DNA from: SXOA01 sp051004015 | Lineage (GTDB): Bacteria > Planctomycetota > Planctomycetia > Pirellulales > Pirellulaceae | Direction of reading: 5' to 3' | Assembly: GCA_051004015.1 (NCBI GenBank) | Contig: JBPCKT010000155.1 | Coordinates: forward strand, 1 to 11,072 | DNA: 11,072 nt | Shown: piece by piece, positions 6,420 through 11,072 of the stretch | Layout: each line of letters begins with the position of its first letter | Numbering within the stretch: position 1 is the stretch's first letter | Translations under genes and position numbers: made by a program | Notes under the pieces: model-generated | Databases searched by the model: none | Seen by the model: the letters and a program-made list of their open reading frames with translations, nothing else | Told to the model about the DNA's origin: nothing

Positions 6420-7667
6420 CTAACTGACGGCTACTGTGACGGTATCCACGGCGTTCCAGGCGTAGCCGGCAGGATTCCAAGCGATCGAGCCGTCCAGAGG
6501 CTGAGAGCGTCCCAAGGCGTCTGTTGCTCGGGCGAGAATCGTCGGAGAGCCTTCGGCAAGCTCGATGGTGAGGCTCCAGGGGTGCCAGGCATAGGGGCTG
6601 TCAGGCCGCTGGAGTTTCGCGCGCCGCCAGGAGTTCCCCTGATCGGTGGAAATCTCCACGGCATCGATCTTTGTAGTGCCGTCGTTCCAAGCGACGCCCC
6701 GGACTTCGACTCTTCCTGCCGACACCTTCTCGCCATCGAGCGGAGCAAAGATCACGCTCTTGATCCGCATGTTCCAATTCGGTTCGCTGTTGCCGAGCGT
6801 CGAGGTGAAACTGGTGCCGGGCGCAATGGGTTTTAGCGGCGTGCGATATCGCCCCACATGATGATGATTCGTCGATTCCTGGGGCTCAAACCGCAGCCGG
6901 CTGAGCCATTTGATGTTCATCGTGGCGTAATACCCCGGCGTGATGAGCCGCAGCGGCCCGCCATGAACCTTCGGGATTGCTTCGCCATTCATTGCTAACG
7001 CCAGAATGGAGCGATCCAGCGCGTCCGCCAGGGGAATACTATGCTCAAAATCGGCGGTCCCCGGCCCGGCGGGCATCGCCGGCGAATCTTTCCCTTCCGC
7101 GGTCAGGAATTTCGCCTCCGGCCCAACTTTCACGCCGAGGTGCTCCAGCAATGACTTGAGCCTCACTCCCTTGAAGCGGACGTTTCCCATCGCCCCCTGT
7201 TGCCACTGCGCACCTTCCGCCTTCACCGTCTTGGCAAATCGCACGCGGCCATTGCCGGAACACTGCAGGACCAGCTCATGCTCCTCCTGAGGAAAATTGC
7301 CCAAGTCGGCGGCCTTGACGGTCTGAGGCCGGTCCACAAGGCCGGCGAGCTCCACCTGCCAGCCTGCGGCGTCCGCAGCCTCCGTTGTAAGTGTTCCCGG
7401 CAAGACTTGATTGTTGCGGACGAAGAGCAACTCCTTGGGGGTCAAGTCTTTCTCGCGCAACAAAGCCAGCGGAGTTTCGATCTCCCCGACTTTGGCGTTA
7501 TGCATAATCAGTCGTTTGTCCTTGCCGGGAATGAATGCATCCGCCGCCGGCAAAGTCTCTTGGGCCTCGCCACCCAGGCCCAGACGCGACGTCAACGCCG
7601 GAGAGAGTGTGACGGCTGTGGCCTGCTGTAGGAACTGTCGTCGGCGTAGAATCGTGAAAGGTGACAT
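6420..7667 (-). CDS. Tat-exported sulfite-oxidase-family molybdopterin enzyme
   Basis: This 415-residue protein begins with a twin-arginine signal (LRRRQFLQQ at 7-15; cleavage near residue 35), so it is exported folded with its molybdenum cofactor. The oxidoreductase molybdopterin-binding domain (about 75-265) shows LVLQCSGNGR, with C136 as the predicted Mo ligand. It also has MNGEAIPKVHGGPLRLITPGYY (226-247), the sulfite-oxidase pattern NG-P--HG-PLR---PG. The C-terminal part (about 300-412) fits the Mo-co dimerisation domain (VEVRGVAWNDG, VEISTDQGNSWRRA). No haem b5 domain is fused and no cytochrome subunit gene is adjacent, so its electron acceptor is unknown. Sulfite oxidation to sulfate is the family expectation; other S-oxide or unknown substrates are possible. 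Confidence 0.85.
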   Translation of the reverse strand: MSPFTILRRRQFLQQATAVTLSPALTSRLGLGGEAQETLPAADAFIPGKDKRLIMHNAKVGEIETPLALLREKDLTPKELLFVRNNQVLPGTLTTEAADAAGWQVELAGLVDRPQTVKAADLGNFPQEEHELVLQCSGNGRVRFAKTVKAEGAQWQQGAMGNVRFKGVRLKSLLEHLGVKVGPEAKFLTAEGKDSPAMPAGPGTADFEHSIPLADALDRSILALAMNGEAIPKVHGGPLRLITPGYYATMNIKWLSRLRFEPQESTNHHHVGRYRTPLKPIAPGTSFTSTLGNSEPNWNMRIKSVIFAPLDGEKVSAGRVEVRGVAWNDGTTKIDAVEISTDQGNSWRRAKLQRPDSPYAWHPWSLTIELAEGSPTILARATDALGRSQPLDGSIAWNPAGYAWNAVDTVTVAVS

Positions 7668-7680
7668 GAACGACGTGTGG

Positions 7681-7725
7681 GGTCAAATGCTTCACTAGAT
7701 AATAATGCCCCTTAGATTATTGACC
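7681..7725. promoter_or_regulatory. Nested inverted repeats upstream of the molybdoenzyme gene
   Basis: GGTCAA (7681-7686) mirrors TTGACC (7720-7725), and inside them AATAAT (7701-7706) mirrors ATTATT (7716-7721). The tract is AT-rich in an otherwise GC-rich area and lies 14-58 bp upstream of the minus-strand start. TATTAT on the minus strand (7704-7699) matches a -10 box at 5/6, but no good -35 box stands at the right distance. A promoter/operator role is inferred. Confidence 0.3.
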
Positions 7726-7778
7726 TTGTTCGCAACGAGCGGAAGACAGGAGTCTTTGAGACACACCTGGGCGAACAA
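7726..7778. repeat. 8-bp inverted repeat with inner hairpin in the divergent intergenic region
   Basis: TTGTTCGC (7726-7733) and GCGAACAA (7771-7778) are perfect reverse complements enclosing 37 nt. Within them AAGAC and GTCTT (7743-7747, 7752-7756) form a smaller stem. The gap separates divergent genes. It may serve as an operator or as structured leader for the plus-strand cluster. Confidence 0.35.
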
Positions 7779-7828
7779 CTGCCCGACCCGACTTATGGAC
7801 CCGATCGCTTCGATCTTGCGCCGCCCCC

Positions 7829-8053
7829 ATGCCACGCCAGGTACTCCTCTTCACCCGCACCGGCTGTCATCTCTGTGACGAAGCGGAAGCGATTCTTATT
7901 CGCCACGGCCTTTCACCGCAGAAATTCGACGTGGATGCCAACCCAGAGTTACTGGAGAAGTACGATACCTGCGTCCCGGTGGTCGTCATGGACGGCAAAG
8001 AACGCTTCCGCGGCCGGGTGAACGAGGTGCTGCTCAAACGGCTGCTGAAGTAG
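7829..8053 (+). CDS. Glutaredoxin-like (DUF836-type) small thiol protein
   Basis: This 74-residue protein has a compact thioredoxin fold without extra helices. It starts with strand VLLFTRTGCHLCDEAEAIL containing the redox motif C13-H-L-C16. It also has the cis-proline loop VPVV (49-52) that faces the active site, and a final helix after a conserved GR (FRGRVNEVLL). The length and the CHLC motif match the short DUF836/glutaredoxin family, which exchanges dithiols in the cytoplasm; the physiological partner is unknown. The next gene begins 6 bp downstream, so the two are co-translated. No Shine-Dalgarno is visible before the ATG, and the messenger may be nearly leaderless. Confidence 0.85.
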   Translation: MPRQVLLFTRTGCHLCDEAEAILIRHGLSPQKFDVDANPELLEKYDTCVPVVVMDGKERFRGRVNEVLLKRLLK

Positions 8054-8059
8054 AGGGCT

Positions 8060-8716
8060 ATGACGACACAACTAGGCATGTTCGCGAAGCACTGGCAGCC
8101 CGGTGCGGTGAAGACCCGCCTGGCAGCGAGCATTGGCAATGAGGCCGCCGGCTCGCTCCAGCGCCACTTCGTGCAAACGCTCCTCAGCCGCTGCCAGAAC
8201 ATCGCCGACCACCATGTCCTCTGCTTCACTCCGGCAAACTCCGCTGATAGTTTCCGCCAGCTTGATCTCGGCTGCTGGACTCTTGAGCCGCAAGTTTCGG
8301 GCGACCTTGGCTCGCGGATGCAGGAATACTTCTCGGTCGCGCTGGCAACGCGCGACACTCCCCGAAATGTCCTTATCGGATCCGACAGCCCCGACCTGCC
8401 GCTGGAATACCTTGCCGAGGCCTTCGACGAGCTCCGCGCCTTCCCCGTTGTCCTCGGCCCCACCGTCGACGGCGGCTACTACCTCATTGGCTTGTCACAA
8501 GCTGTGCCCCCTATCTTCGACGATATCCCCTGGAGCACTCCCGAAGTCTGGCCGCAAACCATCGCCCGCCTCACCGCCGCCGGAATCCCTTACCACGTTC
8601 TTCCGCAATGGTACGATGTGGATGACCTCGCGGGCCTCCGTCGGCTCCATGATTCTCTTCCTCGTAACGATGCACTTCGCGCCAGAATCTCCTCGCTCCT
8701 GACCCCTGATTCCTGA
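8060..8716 (+). CDS. TIGR04282/DUF2064-family glycosyltransferase
   Basis: The 218-residue protein has a GT-A-like nucleotide-sugar fold. Its motifs come in order: PGAVKTRLA (14-22) as nucleotide-binding start, SGDLGSRMQ (80-88), IGSDSPDLP (106-114) with the metal-binding DxD-like acidic pair, GPTVDGGYYLIGL (133-145), PWSTPEVW (157-164) and WYDVDD (184-189). This set defines the DUF2064 family, whose best-known members are annotated as arsenosugar-biosynthesis glycosyltransferases. No arsenic methylation gene is present, so that substrate is not supported here. The gene follows the glutaredoxin after 6 bp. Its last six codons and stop lie inside a 7-nt tandem repeat (8696-8730), so the native C-terminus may have been replaced. 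Confidence 0.85.
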   Translation: MTTQLGMFAKHWQPGAVKTRLAASIGNEAAGSLQRHFVQTLLSRCQNIADHHVLCFTPANSADSFRQLDLGCWTLEPQVSGDLGSRMQEYFSVALATRDTPRNVLIGSDSPDLPLEYLAEAFDELRAFPVVLGPTVDGGYYLIGLSQAVPPIFDDIPWSTPEVWPQTIARLTAAGIPYHVLPQWYDVDDLAGLRRLHDSLPRNDALRARISSLLTPDS

Positions 8717-8730
8717 CTCCTGGCTCCTTG
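8696..8730 (+). repeat. Heptanucleotide tandem repeat, CTCCTGA type, five units
   Basis: The units CTCCTGA, CCCCTGA, TTCCTGA, CTCCTGG and CTCCTTG run without gaps. The array encodes the end of the glycosyltransferase, supplies its TGA stop (8714-8716), and fills most of the 18-bp gap before thiO, displacing any ribosome-binding site. An inverted copy lies at 9129-9160. Confidence 0.8.
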
Positions 8731-8734
8731 CCCC

Positions 8735-9862
8735 ATGCCCGACGTGCTCATTATCGGCGGCGGCGTCATTGGCCTGTCGCTCGCTTGGGACCTCGCCCAA
8801 CATGGTCAGAGCGTGCAGGTCATCGACCGCGGGGAACCGGGAAAAGAAGCTTCTTGGGCCGGCGCGGGAATTCTTCCGCCAGCGTCCTGGAAGGCGGCTC
8901 GTCATCCCTACGATCAACTTCGAGCCCTCTCCAGTGAACTCCATCCCCAGTGGGCTGCAGCGCTTTCGCAGCAAACGGAGATCGACACCGGCTACCGCTT
9001 GTGCGGCGGCATTTACCTCGCCCGAACCCCCGGCGAAGCCGCCTCGCTCGTGGCCTGGGCGAGTGCGGCAGCGGAAGAGGGAATTGTGGTTCGGCGGCTT
9101 GGGGAGCGAGAGTTGGAGGAGGCAGGGATCAGGAGTCAGCGGTCAGGAGCCAGGGGTCAGATTCTGGCGTCGTACTTGCTTCCTCATGAAACCCAGCTTC
9201 GCAATCCTCACCATTTGCAAGCTCTTCGCGCCGCGTGTGAACGACTTGGTGTCAAAATCACGGCCGATGCAGAAATGGCCAACTTTGAGATACGCAAAGG
9301 CCGGCTTTCTACCGTCATCACCAACAACGCCGGAAGTATTTACTCTCCTAAACAAGTCTGCTTTGCCTCCGGCGCTTGGACCGGACAACTTTGTGCGCGG
9401 CTCGGCATTCATATTGGCGTGTTCCCAATTCGTGGCCAGATGGTGCTCTTCAATACGGGCGGCCTAGACGTTCCGAAATTGAAGCGCATCGTCACCGAAG
9501 GCTCTCGTTATCTCGTCCCCCGCGACGATGGCCGCGTTCTGGCGGGGTCAACGGAAGAGGAAGTGGGCTTTGACAAGAGCACCACCGCAGAGGCCATTGC
9601 CGACCTCACTTTGTTTGCTCGCGGGCTTATTCCAGCACTTGAGAACGCCCCCGTCGAGCAAACCTGGGCGGGCCTTCGTCCCGCGTCTTTTGACGGCCTT
9701 CCGTACCTGGGCCCGCTCCCTGGCCTCTCCAATTGCTTCGTCGCCTCCGGCCACTTCCGCAGCGGTCTCTATCTCTCTCCAGGGACCGCGATCGTCATGA
9801 GCCAACTACTCCGTGGCGAACAACCACGCATCGATCTTGGCCCCTTTCGAGTTCTGCGCTGA
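8735..9862 (+). CDS. thiO: FAD-dependent glycine oxidase, ThiO type
   Basis: This 375-residue protein belongs to the D-amino-acid-oxidase-like flavoenzymes. The N-terminal Rossmann motif GGGVIGLSLAWDLAQHG (8-24) ends at the ribose-binding D31 (VIDRG), followed by EASWAGAGILPP (38-49). The C-terminus has TWAGLRPASFDGLPYLGPL (310-328) and ASGHFRSGLYLSPGTA (337-352), which bind substrate and close the FAD site. ThiO oxidises glycine to iminoacetate for the thiazole ring of thiamine. No other thi gene is in the window, so a broader amino-acid oxidase role is possible. Residues 131-142 (GIRSQRSGARGQ) are encoded by a 7-nt repeat array and look like an in-frame replacement or insertion in a surface loop between ELEEA and ILASYLLP. 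The ATG at 8735 has no Shine-Dalgarno. Confidence 0.85.
   Translation: MPDVLIIGGGVIGLSLAWDLAQHGQSVQVIDRGEPGKEASWAGAGILPPASWKAARHPYDQLRALSSELHPQWAAALSQQTEIDTGYRLCGGIYLARTPGEAASLVAWASAAAEEGIVVRRLGERELEEAGIRSQRSGARGQILASYLLPHETQLRNPHHLQALRAACERLGVKITADAEMANFEIRKGRLSTVITNNAGSIYSPKQVCFASGAWTGQLCARLGIHIGVFPIRGQMVLFNTGGLDVPKLKRIVTEGSRYLVPRDDGRVLAGSTEEEVGFDKSTTAEAIADLTLFARGLIPALENAPVEQTWAGLRPASFDGLPYLGPLPGLSNCFVASGHFRSGLYLSPGTAIVMSQLLRGEQPRIDLGPFRVLR
9129..9160 (-). repeat. Inverted copy of the heptanucleotide repeat inside thiO
   Basis: The units TCAGGAG, TCAGCGG, TCAGGAG, CCAGGGG and a partial TCAG lie in tandem. TCAGGAG is the reverse complement of CTCCTGA, so this is the same family as 8696-8730 in opposite orientation, about 400 bp away. 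The coding frame is kept and reads as an R/S/G/Q-rich loop. Confidence 0.8.
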
Positions 9863-9960
9863 CACAAGACTGAAGCGCCACCGAAGGAATGCGCGGCGAG
9901 CAGGTTCACACACGCAACAAGGGGAAGAACTTTCCTTCGCTGGCCCTTCAGGCTTGTGTC
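9861..9960. repeat. Long imperfect palindrome, 29-bp arms, 42-nt loop
   Basis: Bases 9861-9889 pair with 9932-9960 at 26 of 29 positions (mismatches at 9869/9952, 9876/9945 and 9881/9940). The left arm begins on the second base of the thiO stop codon, with ACACAAGACTGAAGCG; the right arm ends with CTTCAGGCTTGTGTC. From memory, very similar palindromes (CACAAGCC-GAAGCGC type) are dispersed through Pirellulales genomes and are often mis-called as small ORFs. Here it may work as terminator for the thiO cluster or be a non-autonomous mobile palindrome. Pairing is seen directly; dispersal is not testable here. Confidence 0.75.
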
Positions 9961-10051
9961 GCCAACGTCCCCAAATTCCCTTTTCGTCCCACGTCCAGCA
10001 TCTTTGCAAATCGCCGCAAGTGCTTTCCAGCACAGTATTTAGCGAAGTAAC

Positions 10052-10081
10052 TTGAACAGGGGTACTAAACCTTCGTAGGAT
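10052..10081 (+). promoter_or_regulatory. Possible promoter for the metallopeptidase-like gene
   Basis: TTGAAC (10052-10057) and TAGGAT (10076-10081) each match the sigma-70 boxes at 4/6, with an 18-bp spacer. A transcript from here would have a leader of about 95 nt containing the hairpins at 10089-10102 and 10123-10153. Both boxes are imperfect. Confidence 0.3.
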
Positions 10082-10088
10082 AGGGGTG

Positions 10089-10107
10089 TGCCCCAAGGGG
10101 CAGTTTT
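10089..10107 (+). terminator. Terminator-like hairpin with T-run in a leader
   Basis: TGCCC (10089-10093) pairs with GGGCA (10098-10102) around CAAG, and a G plus TTTT (10104-10107) follows. Neighbouring GGGG (10083-10086) and CCCCC (10113-10117) could pair with the same bases instead. It could end transcripts arriving from upstream or act as an attenuator for the downstream gene. Confidence 0.35.
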
Positions 10108-10122
10108 CGTGTCCCCCTGGAA

Positions 10123-10153
10123 GCCGGCTAAAGTAGATTTTCATTAGGCCGGC
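10123..10153. repeat. GCCGGC pair flanking an AT-rich loop before the start codon
   Basis: GCCGGC at 10123-10128 and again at 10148-10153 can pair over a 19-nt AT-rich loop. Each is also self-complementary. The stem ends 29 bp before ATG 10183. It may be leader structure or a paired regulator site. Confidence 0.3.
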
Positions 10154-10182
10154 AGTTCTCGTCTCCAAGGCGTCTGCTTGTC

Positions 10183-10902
10183 ATGTTCCGTCGCTCCGAA
10201 CTAGCCCAGAAGCAGCTTGCTCCGGCCAAGGTCCGGGCGGAGTCTCGCGCTGCAGCTTCGCGGCGGGTCGTGATGGCGGGTAAGGGGATGCGCATCTCCA
10301 GCGGAACGCCGCGAGGACCCTATTTGCCGCCGGAAACCTGGTATGAACCTGGCGAGCGGGCTCGCGGCGAATTCTCGGTGATGCACCAGCCGGCGGGGAA
10401 GGGCTTTCGCCACATTCTGACGGAAGAGGACGTCCGTAATCGGCTCGCCGAGTTGCCCCGTTGGATGGTGGAGCCGCTGGAGGTGGTACAGTTCAGCCAG
10501 ATGACCCGGAAGAAGCGGATGGCCGCTTGCTATGGCATGCAGTGGGGTGCGACGATTTATCTCTATCCCATCGAAGAGAATCGGATCGAAACCTTCCAAC
10601 AGCCCCCCAAGCCGAGCCAGAAGATTGAGGCCAGCATGTATGGCGCTCGCTGGGAGCCCGCCAGCCGCGGCCAGTGGAAGCTCATCTGGTCGCCGGAGGC
10701 AATTCGGGATTTCTACCTCAACAACGTGCTGATTCACGAGCTAGGACACATCTTGGATACCCGCAACAGCCGCACGGTGGACCGGGAGCGGTTCGCGGAG
10801 TGGTTCGCCATCGAGAACGGCTATAAGCGGAGCCAGCGGCAGGACCTGGCGGTGCTGGCCGAGCGGAAATACGTCCGCAAGCGGCATCACAAGTCGAAAT
10901 GA
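10183..10902 (+). CDS. Uncharacterised HELGH metallopeptidase-like protein
   Basis: This 239-residue protein has no signal peptide or membrane helix. It has a very basic N-terminus (1-36), a middle domain (about 75-170), and a metallopeptidase-like core: LIHELGHILD with H185-E186-x-x-H189. A second glutamate, E206, lies 17 residues after the last His in RERFAEWFAIENG. That spacing suits a gluzincin-type third zinc ligand. The final part is strongly basic (KYVRKRHHKSK). I do not recognise a named family, and the HExxH core alone does not prove activity. The protein could also be a non-catalytic zinc protein. ATGs at codons 31 and 36 are alternative starts that would remove the basic leader. 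The basic ends suggest nucleic-acid or acidic-surface contact. Confidence 0.7.
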   Translation: MFRRSELAQKQLAPAKVRAESRAAASRRVVMAGKGMRISSGTPRGPYLPPETWYEPGERARGEFSVMHQPAGKGFRHILTEEDVRNRLAELPRWMVEPLEVVQFSQMTRKKRMAACYGMQWGATIYLYPIEENRIETFQQPPKPSQKIEASMYGARWEPASRGQWKLIWSPEAIRDFYLNNVLIHELGHILDTRNSRTVDRERFAEWFAIENGYKRSQRQDLAVLAERKYVRKRHHKSK

Positions 10903-10921
10903 GCTTGCCTGGAAGGCGAGT
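10903..10921 (+). terminator. Weak terminator-like stem after the metallopeptidase-like gene
   Basis: GCTTGCCT pairs with AGGCGAGT around a GGA loop: 8 pairs, two of them G-T wobbles. It begins directly after the TGA at 10900-10902. No T-run follows. Confidence 0.35.
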
Positions 10922-10945
10922 ACATCGAATGCCGCCAAACGTTTA

Positions 10946-11072
10946 GGTCCTTCCGGCTTTTCCGTGGGTGGATTCGGGGCTAAAACGGCTGCCCAAGGGA
11001 GGTGTAGCCGATGCGGGATATCGAATTGTATCAGCAGATCTTGGGACTTGCAGAACCTTGGAGTGTGCAGGA
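10946..11072 (+). mobile_element. Left end of a probable ISL3-family insertion sequence (partial)
   Basis: Immediately before the transposase start lies a 65-bp non-coding tract. It opens with GGTCCTTCCGGCTTTTCC at 10946, which has the look of an ISL3-type terminal repeat (GG-TCTTCCGG-like start). The other end and any target duplication are outside the window, so the exact boundary is an estimate. Confidence 0.5.
11011..11072 (+). CDS. ISL3-family transposase, N-terminus (partial)
   Basis: A strong ribosome-binding sequence, GGGAGGTG (10997-11004), stands 6 nt before ATG 11011. The visible 20 residues, MRDIELYQQILGLAEPWSVQ, match the way ISL3 transposases begin: a short acidic helix, LGL, then PWxV. 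These enzymes use a DDE nuclease to move the element. The catalytic domain is beyond the window, so intactness is unknown. The Shine-Dalgarno is much stronger than in neighbouring genes, in keeping with a mobile gene. Confidence 0.65.
   Translation, partial: MRDIELYQQILGLAEPWSVQ

Noticed and set aside
8060..8716. Arsenosugar biosynthesis as the role of the DUF2064 glycosyltransferase
   Set aside because: No arsenic methyltransferase or radical-SAM partner is in the window; the family name alone does not justify the substrate.
8769..9467. Plus-strand frame of 232 codons overlapping thiO
   Set aside because: It is out of frame with a full FAD oxidase and has low-complexity Arg/Ser composition.
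9806..10168. Open frames on both strands across the 9863-10182 gap
   Set aside because: They are produced by the 100-nt palindrome; no coding bias or domain supports a gene.

Overview
The window looks like a chromosomal piece from a Planctomycetota bacterium, most likely of the Pirellulales type. This is an inference from gene style, not from a marker gene. The pointers are moderate-to-high GC coding with sparse Shine-Dalgarno use, an ECF sigma factor overlapping a membrane anti-sigma-like gene and followed by a secreted PDZ protein, a signal-peptide GH62 glycosidase next to an outer-membrane beta-barrel protein, an orphan acyl carrier protein beside a helix-hairpin-helix protein, and a long intergenic palindrome of a kind I remember as common in planctomycete genomes.

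Layout. 1-434 is mostly non-coding: the tail of an upstream gene, a terminator-like hairpin, a 25-bp tandem duplication, a small coding-like ORF with a TTG start, and a sigma-70-like promoter. 435-1123 (+) holds an acyl carrier protein and a membrane-anchored ComEA-like HhH protein. 1202-3711 (+) is a tight three-gene unit: ECF sigma factor, anti-sigma-like membrane protein (4-bp ATGA overlap), and an exported double-PDZ protein with an unexpected CxxCH motif. An 8-bp perfect hairpin separates this from a convergent minus-strand block: a GH62 arabinofuranosidase (3757-4782), an outer-membrane transporter-like barrel (4824-5750), a collapsed porin pseudogene (5963-6270) and a Tat-exported sulfite-oxidase-like molybdoenzyme (6420-7667). 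From 7829 a plus-strand cluster follows: glutaredoxin-like protein, TIGR04282/DUF2064 glycosyltransferase and ThiO-type glycine oxidase. A 100-nt imperfect palindrome begins inside the thiO stop codon. Next comes a structured leader, an uncharacterised HELGH metallopeptidase-like protein (10183-10902), and the left end of a probable ISL3-family insertion sequence that runs off the window.

How it fits together. The sigma/anti-sigma/PDZ unit reads as an envelope-signalling cassette with a possible haem- or metal-binding sensor. The minus-strand block is export-oriented: a periplasmic molybdoenzyme, outer-membrane barrels and a hemicellulose side-chain glycosidase. Repeat activity stands out. 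A 7-nt repeat family occurs twice in opposite orientation, once forming the end and stop of the glycosyltransferase and once in frame inside thiO; the porin remnant carries a REP-like palindrome at its deletion junction; and the long palindrome abuts thiO. I saw no CRISPR array, tRNA, rRNA, phage module or clearly novel defence system. The most interesting leads are the CxxCH-PDZ protein and the repeat-driven gene remodelling.
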